From positions 19,436,501 to 19,500,500 of the forward strand of contig CM064417.1 of the NCBI GenBank assembly GCA_032690845.1: a DNA stretch of 64,000 nt, read 5' to 3'. The notes beneath the pieces were generated by a model that searched no databases, was not told where the DNA came from, and saw only the letters and a list, made by a program, of their open reading frames with translations. The position numbers and the translations under genes are program-made. Shown here piece by piece: positions 45,781-56,810 of the stretch. This stretch comes from Eleusine coracana subsp. coracana. Taxonomy: Eukaryota > Streptophyta > Magnoliopsida > Poales > Poaceae. The first letter of the stretch is position 1. The number at the start of each line of letters is the position of its first letter.

Positions 45781-46712
45781 ATCTCCCGCTTGCACTAGAG
45801 ACAATCACATAGGCAAGCGATGTTCCAACCCGTTAAGTGTGTGACCCGTTAGGTTCACATGTACACGACAATGATGTGAAAACCATTTTCAAATCATAAA
45901 TCAATAGCGGCACCTAGCAGCACATACTGATTCTCATGTACACATAAAGATCATATCGGCTGAACCTTTGACATACGCAGTCAGCGATCCCTTTGCCTCA
46001 CGATATCAGTCAAGCTTAAGGCAAGATACGTGCCATCCCTATAATAGCTCGACCATTCACTCGAACGTCTAGTGGATTTATCATGACTAACTTTTAGTCA
46101 TTATGATTAACTTTTAATCACATTGGCATGGCCATGCACTTCTAAATCCATCTAACTCGAGGGGCCCAGAGATATCTCTCCTGTTATTAGGAGGGGCAAA
46201 TTCCATCTTGACCGCTCACACCCCACGACATGTTTCATAGCATACCCGAAAATTACCTTTATAACTACCCAGTTACGGAATAGCGTTTGGTAATCCCTAA
46301 ATATGCTATTACACATTCTGGGAATCAATGACAATCTTAGGTCTAAGGATCCCAAAGGTATATCATACAAGACAACAATTGATGGCACAATAATAACATC
46401 TCAGCAAAGTCTATTAGTGGGTCAGTCCAACACTATGTTCTTAACATATGTCCACATTATTGATTTGATATCTCCATATCAATGATCTGTGAAACACGAT
46501 CATCAACCAATACATGTGCTAGTCCATGAATCATTATTGTCTAACACAATGATAAGGAACTAGGGATCATTTAGGATAATATTATAAAAGAACAATGAGT
46601 TTCACAAACAAGTCACGCACTTGTCAATCAATGCAATAATTATTATCCATAGAACAGAATAACACTTTATTCAATCACACATAAACATAGACATTACACA
46701 ATCTCTCATACA
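45781..46712 (-). other. 3' untranslated region and polypurine tract of K
   Basis: The minus strand reads GCAAGCGGGAGAT (45781-45793) directly before the LTR. The remaining 900 bases are AT-rich with no gene. Confidence 0.75.
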
Positions 46713-49700
46713 TTAATCATGCAGATATCTAATACCCATGGATCTCATATGTGCCTCATGCTTGGGCTGAGAGAGAGGTTTTGTCAACGGATCAGCGATG
46801 TTTGAGTCCGTGTGCACCTTGCATATCTTTACATCACCTCGAGCGACGATGTCCCGAATAAGATGATAACGCCGTAGTACGTGTTTGTTCTTTTGATGCG
46901 CTCTAGGCTCCTTGGCTTGCGCAATGGCACCACTATTATCACAATAGAGGTCCATTGGACTGGATGCACTAGGAACCACACCCAACTCAGAAACAAATTT
47001 TCTGATCCAAACAGCTTCCTTTGCAGCTTCTGAAGCGGCAAGGTACTCAGCCTCCGTTGTTGAGTCAGCAACCGTATCTTGCTTGGAACTCTTCCAGCTC
47101 ACCGCGCCTCCATTGAGGCAAAACACATATCCAGATTGCGATCTCGAATCGTCTTTGTCGGTTTGGAAGCTAGCATCAGTGTAACCATTTACAACGAGCT
47201 CTTCCTCACCTCCATAGACTAGGAACATACCCATAGTCCTTCTTAAGTACTTTAGGATATTCTTATTAGCTCCCCAATGAGCTTCTCCTGGATTTGACTG
47301 GTATCTGCTCACAGCACTAAGAGCGTAGGCTACATCTGGGCGAGTACTTATCATGGCATACATGATGGACCCAACAGCCGAAGCATATGGAATCGCTCTC
47401 ATTTTCTCTTGCTCATCTGGTGTCGAGGGACACTGAGTCTTGCTAAGAGAAACCCCATGTGACATGGGCAAGAAACCTTTCTTGGAATCCTGCATATTGA
47501 ACCGTTTCAATACCTTGTCAATGTACGTGTCTTGGCTTAATCCAATTAGCCTCTTTGATCTATCTCTATAGATCTTAATGCCCAAAATGTAAGCTGCCTC
47601 TCCTAAGTCCTTCATTGAGAAACTCTTTCTCAAAGAAGTCTTAACAGCTTCAAGCATTGGAATATCATTACCGATCAGCAATATGTCATCCACATAAAGG
47701 ACCAGAAAGACAAGCGCGCTCCCACTAGCCCTTTTGTAAACACAAGGCTCTTCTTCGTTTTTAATGAAGCCAAACCCTTTGACTACCTCATCAAAGCAAA
47801 GATTCCAACTCCGAGATGCTTGCTTTAGTCCATAAATGGACCTTTGAAGCTTGCATATCTTCCTAGCATTTTGTGGATCGACAAAACCTTCAGGTTGTGT
47901 CATGTACACATCCTCACTTAGGTTTCCATTAAGGAAAGCCGTTTTGACATCTATTTGCCATATCTCATAATCATAAAATGCGGCAATTGCTAGAAGGATC
48001 CGTATAGACTTTAGCATAGCGACGGGCGAGAAGGTCTCATCATAATCAACCCCTTGAATTTGCTTAAAACCTTTCGCCACCAATCGTGCCTTATAGATGT
48101 GAACATTTCCATCCATGTCTATCTTTTTCTTAAAAACCCATTTACACTCAATGGTTTTTACACCATCAGGCGGATCTATCAAGTTCCAAACTTGATTTTC
48201 TCTCATGGATTCTAATTCGGATCTCATGGCTCCAAGCCATTTCTCAGAGTCCGGTCCCATCATTGCTTCACTGTAAGTCTTAGGCTCATCATTGTCTAAC
48301 AATAATATGTCTCGCTGCCCCGTGGTTAGGAGCGTGAACTTTTCAGGAGCGCGACGTGCCCTTTCTGACCTACGCGGGGCTGGTGTTTCAACAATTGGTT
48401 CAACAACAATTTGTTCATCCAATTGTGGTATAGCGGAAGAAGAAACATTTTCTGGAGCTTCTTGAACTTCTTCAAGTTGCACCGTTCTCCCACTTACCCT
48501 TTTGGAGAGAAACTCTTTCTCTAGAAACACACCATTACGAGCGACAAACACTTTGCCCTCTTCCCGGTTGTAGAAATAATAACCTTTGGTTTCCCTAGGG
48601 TATCCTACAAAGAAGCATTTATAAGACTTGGAAGAAAGCTTATCAGACGTCATACGTTTTACATAAGCCTCACATCCCCAAATCTTAAGAAAAGACAACC
48701 CGGGACGCTTCCCAGTCCATATCTCATATGGTGTCCTTTCCACGGATTTAGATGGAACCCTATTAAGTGTGAAAGCGGCAGTTTCTAGAGCGTATCCCCA
48801 GAAGGACAATGGAAGATCACTTTGGCTCATCATAGACCTAACCATGTCTAACAAGGTTCGGTTCTTCCGTTCGGATACTCCATTCCATTGGGGCGTTCCT
48901 GGCGGAGTCCATTGTGGAACAATTCCACATTGCTTTAGATGTTCACCAAATTCATGGCTCAAATATTCACCACCACGATCAGATCGTAGGCGTTTAATAG
49001 TCTTGCCCAATTGATTTTGTACTTCATTTTGAAATTCTTTGAACTTTTCAAAGGATTCAGACTTATGCCTCATTAAGTAGATGTAACCATATCTACTAAA
49101 GTCGTCGGTAAAAGTTATGAAGTACTGAAAACCACCTCTGGCCGTGCAACTAATTGGTCCACATACATCCGTATGTACAAGTCCCAATAGTTCACTTGCC
49201 CTTTCACTATTTCCTGTGAAAGGCGACTTAGTCATTTTGCCAAGTAAACAAGATTCACATGTATCACTTGATTCAAAATCAAAAGAACTTAGAAGACCAT
49301 CTGTATGGAGTTTCTTTATGCGCTTCTCATTTATATGACCTAAACGACAATGCCAAGTATACGTGGGATTCAAATCATTAGGCTTGAGCCTTTTCGCATC
49401 AATGTTATAAATAGGCTTATTCTCAAGATCTAAGTAATATAATCCATTCACCAATGGGCAATTACCATAGAGAATATTATTCAAATAAATGGAACAACAC
49501 TTGTTCCTTATTATGACCTCATAACCATCATCTTCCTCCAAACATTTTGAAGAAATAATGTTTTTTCCTAAGGCAGGAATATAATAACAATTATTTAACT
49601 CCAAAACTAATCCTGATGGTAATGAGAGTGGATAAGTTCCGACGGCCAACGCAGCAACCTTTGCACCATTGCCGACACGAGCATCCACCTCGCCTTTTGC

Positions 49701-50651
49701 ACATTTCCTTGCTTCTTTAAGCCCCTGCAACGATTTGCAAGTATGAATCATCGATCCGGTATCAAATACCCATGAACCATAAGGACATGTAGCAACATTA
49801 TTAATTTCAATAACATTGATACCTGAATTAGAAGTGTCTCCACCCTTCTTCTTCAGCTCTTCCAGATAAAGCTTGCAATTCCTCTTCCAATGACCGGGTT
49901 TCTTGCAGTGAAAACAAGGATCACTACCCGCCGGTTTAGGCTTAGGCTTAGTGCTAGAGATCTGATCTGTAGCCTTAGCCTTAGTCTTGCGCTTTCGTTT
50001 CTTGCTATCCTTTTGAACCAAGTTAACTTGACTTGGACCAGATTTTTTGATGCTTGCCTCAGCTGTCTTAAGCATCCCATGCAACTCAGCCAATGTCTTC
50101 TCTAAGCTATTCATTTGAAAGTTCAAAATGAAAGGCTCATAGCTTGCAGGAAGCGACTGGAGAATCACATCTGTGGCCAAATCAGGGTGTAGAGCAGCAC
50201 CAAGTTTCTCCAGATTCTCAATGTAACCAATCATCTTGATCACATGAGGACTGACAGAACCGTTTTCAGCTAGCCTGCACGCAAACAAGGACTTTGAGAT
50301 GTTATACCTCTCAGACCTTGCTTGGTTCTCAAACATGCCACGAAGTCCCTCAATCATATTGTGGGCATCCGCATTCTCATATTGCTTCTGAAGCTCAGAG
50401 GACATAGTGGCAAGCATGAGACAGCTAACATCAACTGCATCATTGGTATGTTTCTCATACTCCCTTTTCTGAGTGGCAGTAGCATTTTCTGGCAGATCAT
50501 CAGGATAGGGAAGCTCTAGAACATATTCCTTTTTCTCTTGCTTGAGAACAATTCTCAAGTTGCGATACCAATCAATAAAGTTTGTTCCACTAAGCTTTTC
50601 TTTTTCAAGAATTGAGCGCAAATTGAAAGTGTTACTAGCGGTTGGTGCCAT
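46713..50651 (-). CDS. gag-pol polyprotein of K, intact (1312 aa)
   Basis: One open frame encodes every protein a copia element needs. Residues 1-230: gag, with a Lys/Arg-rich end. 246-259: zinc knuckle CFHCKKPGHWKRNC (C-x2-C-x4-H-x4-C). 297-300: protease active site DTGS. 434-468: integrase zinc site (H434, H439, C465, C468). Integrase core: D495, D558 and E594, with the expected 35 residues between the last two. RT: D901 (DVKTAFLNG) and YVDD at 986-989. RNase H: D1159, E1200 and D1238, ending near ADPLTKPL. The order PR-INT-RT-RH is that of Ty1/copia. The start ATG at 50651 opens MAPTASNTFNLRSILEKEKL, typical of the family. No frameshift or stop is seen. Confidence 0.97.
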   Translation of the reverse strand: MAPTASNTFNLRSILEKEKLSGTNFIDWYRNLRIVLKQEKKEYVLELPYPDDLPENATATQKREYEKHTNDAVDVSCLMLATMSSELQKQYENADAHNMIEGLRGMFENQARSERYNISKSLFACRLAENGSVSPHVIKMIGYIENLEKLGAALHPDLATDVILQSLPASYEPFILNFQMNSLEKTLAELHGMLKTAEASIKKSGPSQVNLVQKDSKKRKRKTKAKATDQISSTKPKPKPAGSDPCFHCKKPGHWKRNCKLYLEELKKKGGDTSNSGINVIEINNVATCPYGSWVFDTGSMIHTCKSLQGLKEARKCAKGEVDARVGNGAKVAALAVGTYPLSLPSGLVLELNNCYYIPALGKNIISSKCLEEDDGYEVIIRNKCCSIYLNNILYGNCPLVNGLYYLDLENKPIYNIDAKRLKPNDLNPTYTWHCRLGHINEKRIKKLHTDGLLSSFDFESSDTCESCLLGKMTKSPFTGNSERASELLGLVHTDVCGPISCTARGGFQYFITFTDDFSRYGYIYLMRHKSESFEKFKEFQNEVQNQLGKTIKRLRSDRGGEYLSHEFGEHLKQCGIVPQWTPPGTPQWNGVSERKNRTLLDMVRSMMSQSDLPLSFWGYALETAAFTLNRVPSKSVERTPYEIWTGKRPGLSFLKIWGCEAYVKRMTSDKLSSKSYKCFFVGYPRETKGYYFYNREEGKVFVARNGVFLEKEFLSKRVSGRTVQLEEVQEAPENVSSSAIPQLDEQIVVEPIVETPAPRRSERARRAPEKFTLLTTGQRDILLLDNDEPKTYSEAMMGPDSEKWLGAMRSELESMRENQVWNLIDPPDGVKTIECKWVFKKKIDMDGNVHIYKARLVAKGFKQIQGVDYDETFSPVAMLKSIRILLAIAAFYDYEIWQIDVKTAFLNGNLSEDVYMTQPEGFVDPQNARKICKLQRSIYGLKQASRSWNLCFDEVVKGFGFIKNEEEPCVYKRASGSALVFLVLYVDDILLIGNDIPMLEAVKTSLRKSFSMKDLGEAAYILGIKIYRDRSKRLIGLSQDTYIDKVLKRFNMQDSKKGFLPMSHGVSLSKTQCPSTPDEQEKMRAIPYASAVGSIMYAMISTRPDVAYALSAVSRYQSNPGEAHWGANKNILKYLRRTMGMFLVYGGEEELVVNGYTDASFQTDKDDSRSQSGYVFCLNGGAVSWKSSKQDTVADSTTEAEYLAASEAAKEAVWIRKFVSELGVVPSASSPMDLYCDNSGAIAQAKEPRAHQKNKHVLRRYHLIRDIVARGDVKICKVHTDSNIADPLTKPLSQPKHEAHMRSMGIRYLHD

Positions 50652-51975
50652 GATCTACAACAGAAAATATGCAAATATAAGCACTATGTAAATATAAAAC
50701 TCTTATAAACATTTTAACAAAAGTTTATTATTCCACTATATGCTTGGAATCGTTTTCCCTCAAAACGACATATAGTGGTTCAAGATCCATATTCAACTTA
50801 GATCCTAGTGAGCTTTGGCATCACCGCTAGAAATCTAGTGACATAGGTAAGCAACACTTTGCTAATCACATCCCTATGTGACTCTTGTTTGTTGGGTGGC
50901 ATCACATGCCCCGGCGCCAACACCATGCCCCAAAGCCCAAAACCATTTTGATAGCTTTGTTAATTAAACCAATACTATGCATATAAATGTCCGACATTTA
51001 TCCTAATAATTAAGATAGTTGAGGTACTCTACTTTGGCAGACCTACCATACAACGATCATAATTTTAATAGGTGCAGCTATTGGAAGGGCATATAATTTA
51101 ATTTTTCTTGAGGGAACCTATTCTAGCATGTTAATCATATCTAATATAAATAACACATGAAAGAATAGGATGATAGGAACATCATCACAGGCAATCATAT
51201 TAACTGTGAAATAGTATGGCCCCTTTCAATTGGTGATCTCCATCTCCATTGTCATCGCCATGTCTCCCATCCCTTCAACCATCATGCTTGAGGCCTCCAT
51301 GAACTAACAGTTAGCTACTACAACTAATAGCTAGTAATAAATTACATGAGAATATCAAGCATCACAGATTGACACGCAGGCCGTTATACAATAATATGAC
51401 AGCCTCAACCCAGCTGTAATTAATCATGGCACGCAGGCCATGCAAATCACATATATACATCACATGCATCTTTTGGGCCATACCATTCACAACATTCTCT
51501 GCAAAAACGAGTTAGGCGAGAAGCGAATGCTAACATGTGGCCAAAAAGGGTTGTAACAATCTAGGCGTGTCCGTACGGCGGTCCCGATTTCACAGATCGT
51601 ATCTATAAAATCACAATGGAAATCCTATCGGGAAAATCATATTTGCCCGATTTTGAGTCATTCACAATGGCTTAGTTTTCCATTAGGTTTTCATGAGTAG
51701 ACTGCGGTACATGATTATGATACCATTGGCTCCTCTACTGGCGCACGCAGTTAGTCCCGATGGTGATTCCAGCCGGTAGGGACAAGTCGCGCGCGCACGG
51801 AGAAGGAACACAAATAAATCAATGATGCATGTATTGCTATCCGCCCATTACCTTGTGAACCTCCCTATCATCATTGATCTAATCAATCCGAACACAAAAC
51901 ATGTAATAGATCTCATCTAGTACATCAACATATCGACTATATGCACAAGATCTAGATCACAAACTACACAAGGTC
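50652..51975 (-). other. 5' untranslated leader of K
   Basis: About 1.3 kb between primer site and gag without a supported gene. Such a long leader would carry packaging and dimerisation signals, but none can be pointed to. Confidence 0.6.
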
Positions 51976-51988
51976 GGCTCTGATACCA
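51976..51988 (-). other. Primer-binding site of K (initiator Met tRNA)
   Basis: The minus strand reads TGGTATCAGAGCC, a perfect match to the canonical site, one base from the LTR. Confidence 0.92.
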
Positions 51989-51989
51989 C

Positions 51990-52499
51990 TGTTGGGGAAC
52001 GGGTAGGCTACGATAGCATATAAAATTTCTACCGTTCAACCAGGAAACCTTGCAAGAGAGGATCATGGATCGTTACCACTAGACGCGCAGGCGGAGCGGA
52101 AGCGAATGTTGGAGCAGCTCGATCCAACGTAGTCGCGCGTCGGTGTACAGGAAGTAGTCGATCACGTCAATCGTCTCCTTCTAGTCCAGCCGTCGGCACC
52201 GCAGCAACAGCAGCGCCTCCTCGCGGTATCCACACGTACGGGGTTGGAGCACCGTGCGCGGCGTGCTAGCACCGGCAACACGATTAGGGTTTTGTGGGTG
52301 AGAAAGAGGAGCACGACGGCTAGGGTTAAGGACTGGTGGAATCACCTGCGCCTTAAGCCCCTCCTCCACTTAAATAGACCCTTCTAATGGGCCTCGACTA
52401 GTTGGCCCATTAGTGGACTAATTCCTCACACGGATCAATATCCGTATGACCCTCACATACGGATCAAATCCGTATTGTCTCTTGGGCATATCTCCAACA
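51990..52499 (-). repeat. 5' LTR of K
   Basis: 510 bases, the promoter LTR of K. The same TATTTAAG box lies at 52369-52376. Confidence 0.95.
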
Positions 52500-53050
52500 A
52501 CTGTAAGTTCCAGACATCTTCACCTAGTGACCGTACAGTCCAGTCACCATTGACCCCTCTGTTCGGTCACTATGTCCAGAAGCTAAAACTTGTCGTCTTC
52601 GCTTGACTTTGTTTCCCGACTTCTCCGAACAGCTCCTTGGCTTCCGCACTGTCATTTAGTGCCTGTGATTTCACCGAGCAACCTTGCACATCACCAACTA
52701 GATATGACCTAAGAGAAACGACCTAGACCCCCTTGATAGTCTAGTTTTTCCTATGGACTCAAAGCCCTAACAACTAGACAAGTGTTCCCAACACTTGCTC
52801 CATAGCTTCTCCTCAGCTTTGATCCATCTTCATCAACCCTTGGACTCCATCAAGCTCACAAGCCTCCATGCTTGTGGTCATTATCATCAATCACCAAGGC
52901 AACCATCATCAATATGATTTGTAGTAGAGTTTAGAGATGATTCCTACATAGACAACACTCATGTAGATATTAGCCCACAATTTCATAGTTGTCATCTATC
53001 ACCAAAATATTCGTACCTTGGGGATCCCATTAATGGTCGTGAAGCTTACA
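52500..53050 (-). repeat. 5' LTR of S, last part
   Basis: This begins with the second ACTGT (52500-52504) and continues as in the left LTR (AAGTTCCAGACATCTTCACC). It ends GAAGCTTACA at 53050. Confidence 0.85.
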
Positions 53051-53879
53051 ATTAGTCATGCATCATTATAGCGACATAAAAAAGACTATAGTAAGGGCTT
53101 ATGTCTAACATTGTAATATAGTATGACTACATTACTAGCATACAAGGATAATAACCACATACATGAATGGATCATATAATCAAACAACAAACACATGACC
53201 TAAACATAACTATATAGAAAGACTAAACATATTAAATAGAATAAAGTCTTACAAAAGGAGAAAGATAGAAGAGCCATACCACAACTCCAAGGAAGACTTG
53301 GGAACTAAAGAAGACTCTATTTTAAGCCTAACTCCACTAAAACTAAAGGGAATTATGAAATAGTAAAGAGAGTAATGCTTCTTGCTGTGCGCTTTGGAGT
53401 GAGGCCTCTCCCTTCCTTTTATAGCTGTCCAAAGGCGGTTTTGAGGTCGGTAACTCCCGCCCTAAGGGGGCCAACCGCCTTTGGGAAGTCGGTGGGGAAC
53501 CGCCATTCAAAGATGGGCCCTAGTGGGCTAACCACCTGTTCAGCCAAACAGGGGGGTGGACCACTAGGGTCCTGCCACCTCAGGAGCCTTGCCAGGTGGG
53601 TTCCAGTGTGTAGTGATATGGTAAGGTCGGTTCTTGAGGCGGTTTGCTTCTATATGTGGGCCATTCAATCCATGTACTTGGCTGTGATTGGCCGAAAGTT
53701 CATTTCCATGGATCTTGAGGCACTTCACTCTGTTTATGTATTTTCGCTGCATGTTAGTGTTTCTCCAAGCAATAGTGGATATTTATTAATGCTAACTAAA
53801 ATGCATGGTGGAAATATACAATCCTTCTTTATTTTGAGTAATATTGATGGCCGAAAATGGTAGTCAACGACCATCAACA
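53051..53879 (-). repeat. 3' LTR of A1, right part
   Basis: This resumes with the second ATTAG (53051-53055) and TCATGCATCATTATA, as in the intact LTR near 60809. It ends CATCAACA at 53879. A minus-strand TATAAAA lies at 53417-53423, and the same box is at 61174-61180 in the other LTR. Confidence 0.85.
53417..53423 (-). promoter_or_regulatory. TATA box in the 3' LTR of A1
   Basis: The minus strand reads GCTATAAAAGGAAGG. The box is in the same place in both LTRs and agrees with minus-strand transcription. Confidence 0.6.
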
Positions 53880-55221
53880 AACTCCCCCAAGCTGAACCTT
53901 TGCTCATCCCAATGCAAAGATAGAACTTTATGTTGTTGATCAGGAGTTGCTACAATGTTTTATATTCCCCCATAGTACCAAGTGCACAAAAAAATATTCT
54001 ACCTTTTATTGAATAAGTTGCCACCCTTTTTACCTTAGTCCCTGCGGGGCTTTTGGCTTCTCTTTATGTTGGGTGGTTGAAAGATAGAACGGTCTTTTGT
54101 AGGACACCATTCTCTCATCCCTGTGTTCCACTTTTCATCTAGAGTTTTTCAAAAGATTTTAGCAAATAAAACTAAATTCCTCCAATGATCCACTCGGTTG
54201 CTCAATGTGTATAAATCCTTAGCAAGGCAATAAAGTTGCCTCTTTTTGTGCCTACCTCTAAATAAGACTTATGTGGAGCTCTGGGTAGGAATAAATGAGA
54301 CATACTTGTAACACATATATTGCTAAACCAAAAGACTGATCCCCCGGAGAAACAAGTCATACAATCTGATCAAGATGTGCATGTGTGTGGAATTTAGTGG
54401 AATGATGACGGAATGGTGGATACTCCTTTTTGTATAGACTCTCTCTTTCTTTAATTAGCACTTGGGCATGGCTATTTCTTTTTCTTTTTCTTCTTTTCTC
54501 TTTCTTTTTTTTCATCATGCTCAAGATTGAGAGCAAGCATTTATTCTATTTTTGATAGCCACGCCTTCCATGCAACTAATTGAGAGAGAGTCATAACATG
54601 ATATTCATGGAGTATTTATTTTGCTAAATTCTGGAATAGAAGTTAAGTATATGGTGGTGGATGCAATGGAATGATATTGCAATCTCCCGGTGTAGGAGCA
54701 TTAGCAAATGATGGTGGATGTGTACATGAATCTTGATCATAAAAGCATGAAATGGATCTCACAAAGGTTGCAAGCATTATGATAAAGCTCAATGTGAAAA
54801 CAAGCAGCATATATGGAAGGTTTTGCAATGAAGTATAACATATGACCGTGGTAGGAATTTTCATTGTGGAGGAACTTTTTGATTTTATCATTTTGAAAAA
54901 CAAAATCTTTGGATGTTAAGCTTCACTTTGGGACAAAGATCATAGCAGCCCTATTCTAACCATATCATGCTTTACAACAACCTAGACTTAGATCATGCAC
55001 TTTACAACCCACAGGTATTCAAGTTCAAGGCAAGCATGTTTAGCCAACAAACTCAAAAATTGGGAGAGCACTAAGTTGTATATGAGGGACTATAAAAAGA
55101 TATATAGAGCAGCTATTCATCATCTCAACCTGAAGGCATGAACATCCCTAGCATGCATGACAACCTATTATTTTTGTTCTTTTTAGTTTTGCAAATTTTT
55201 ATTTTGTTTTATGAGGTTAAG
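53880..55221 (-). other. 3' untranslated region of A1 with polypurine tract
   Basis: Directly next to the LTR, the minus strand reads a purine run (TTGGGGGAGTT, 53880-53890), the plus-strand primer. The adjacent block (CTTTGCTCATCCC on the plus strand) is similar to the one beside the 3' LTR of A2 at 36642. The rest has no gene; a pyrimidine-rich run lies at 54475-54512. Confidence 0.65.
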
Positions 55222-56810
55222 TCAAAAAAGAAAGAAAGGAAGGATACAAGTCACCTTGGTGGGGGTGCTCTCCCATGCTTGCTCTTTCTCGTGGCTGTTG
55301 GTTAGGATCAAATCCTCTCCAATGGTAGTATGCCACCGTGTAGTCATGGTGCTCTCGTAGCTCTTCTTAGAGGTGACAAAACTCGTCGTAATTGTGCTGC
55401 TGCCACTCTCTGGTGGTCTGGGCGTGAGTAGCAAGGGTGTTTTGCATTTCCCCTGTTCTCACATCCAGATCATCCATCCTCCTTGTAAGATCCCATAATT
55501 CCAAACCATAGACTTGATGACTAAATCCCAAAAATGAGTGACGTCCGTCGTGATGTGGAGTCGTCCCGATCGGCTCAGGGCGATGTCCCCATTGTGTACT
55601 ACTAGCTTGCTGCCAAGACGAACCTCTAGCCTCACACCGTTACGGCGTGAACATCCAAGCGGGGTTGCCGGAATGTTCTGAGCCTGCAGTGTAGTCATGG
55701 ACTGGTGGTGTAGTCCTGGCTGCGCTAGTGGTGGCACGCCTCTTGCTTTGTCGCGTGTGTCGATCGACGGACCTGTTAGGCATTCCTTCTCTCTGCAGCT
55801 ATATGGTTAGTTCCCAACATCTATACAAATGATATCCTGGGTTAGGAAGCGGGATTTCATTTGTATAGCCGGGGTAATAAAAGATAATAGAACCATCAGG
55901 ACCCTTCTGTAAAGTGTGATCCTGCTCAAGAAATTTATAGTCTATCATGGGACGGGGCTCTGAAAAATAATCAAATGTAGTGTTGGATAAAGCCCTGACC
56001 CCTGCAGCAATACGAGTCACTAAAGAAGTGCATTCAATGGGTCCCAATGCTTTAATATAATGTAACCATTGACCAATCATAGCTTCAATAGGAGCAATAG
56101 GAATTATAACAATTGCAGCAAACAAGACACGTAATTCATTATTACGGATAGGTCTAGTGTCTTGTCTATGGAAACAAGTCATAGCAAGCCACCTATGCCA
56201 TAGTTGTAGAGTTGGATTGTGAATGTCACTCGTCCTAAGACATTCACAAGAAAACTCTCCCGAAATCGTTTGCCAAAAAGATCCCTTTTCAAAACCCATG
56301 GTTGCACCTTCTAAGTTAGTGTTGCAATAACTTTTAAACTTAAGAAAGATGCTAAGGTATTTCGAAGTGAGACGGTATCCCTTCCCGAACAAGCGGAAAG
56401 TAGTAAGGTGCCCCGTCGTTATCTTTTAGCAAGGTGCACAAAAACCGGATAGTGAGGAGGCGTGAACCTACCTTAGTGATGTGTGCAAATTCGGCCCAAC
56501 CTAATGCTTTCCAAATATAAAGGAACTCAGAGTCCATACCTATAATGGAAAGTAGGTTGTCGTCATACACCCTGGTATGGATGAAACTGCGGTTGTGTAG
56601 GCGGTGATAGACTCGTCTCTCCCGTTCATCCAGTAGCTCGAGGTCCGTGTTGGTGAGAAGAACGTGTGGCTCATCCTCCTCCATATCATCCTCAACGGGC
56701 GTATACCTTGTTAGTTCATCCTCGATGGAGAAGTGTCTGCTCGAGCTGCCATGTGAACGGCGTGAACTCGAATGCGTCACCAGCTGTGTCAACGCCTTAG
56801 CCTACTTCAT
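55222..56810 (-). pseudogene. Second ORF of A1 (Athila ORF-like), broken
   Basis: Reading starts at an ATG at 56810 and meets a TAG at the third codon. It is then open through 56352 (about 146 residues, Ser/Arg-rich start, then acidic), shifts frame near 56380 and continues to 55799 (about 197 residues with LWHRWLAMTCFHRQDTRPI). Weaker frames continue to 55222. No transmembrane segment or known enzyme motif is visible. Its place after the protease and its general form recall the extra ORF of Athila-type elements. Function is unknown. A TATA box lies about 275 bases upstream, so it may have had its own promoter. Confidence 0.6.

Larger units (their letters stand above)
45271..52499 (-). mobile_element. 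Element K: intact, young Ty1/copia retrotransposon
   Basis: Two 510-base LTRs (45271-45780, 51990-52499) differ at two positions by eye. The target duplication ACTGT is perfect (45266-45270 and 52500-52504). It has a perfect initiator-Met primer site, a polypurine tract and one complete 1312-codon polyprotein. Total 7229 bases. At the rate often used for grass LTRs (1.3e-8 per site per year) two changes suggest roughly 0.15 million years, with a wide error. It lies in the 5' LTR of S and is the youngest insertion dated here. It resembles Tork/Angela/TAR-group elements; I cannot fix the lineage. Confidence 0.95.
14549..53050 (-). mobile_element. Element S: SIRE-like copia derivative without pol, host to four insertions
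   Basis: The ends are TGAAAGGACC and GAAGCTTACA with a perfect duplication ATTAG (14544-14548 and 53051-53055). LTRs are about 1.6-1.7 kb. The primer site (initiator Met) beside the right LTR sets minus orientation. Between the LTRs are a long gag of SIRE type, a spacer with a gene-like leader, an extra ORF, and no protease, integrase, RT or RNase H. NC and C sit in its internal region, and A2 and K in its 5' LTR. Net length without insertions is about 10.3 kb. It would need polymerase and integrase from another element. Confidence 0.88.

Noticed and set aside
55222..56810. Second ORF of A1 as an envelope protein
   Set aside because: Athila-type elements are sometimes described as having env-like genes, but no signal peptide, transmembrane segment or glycoprotein pattern is visible.
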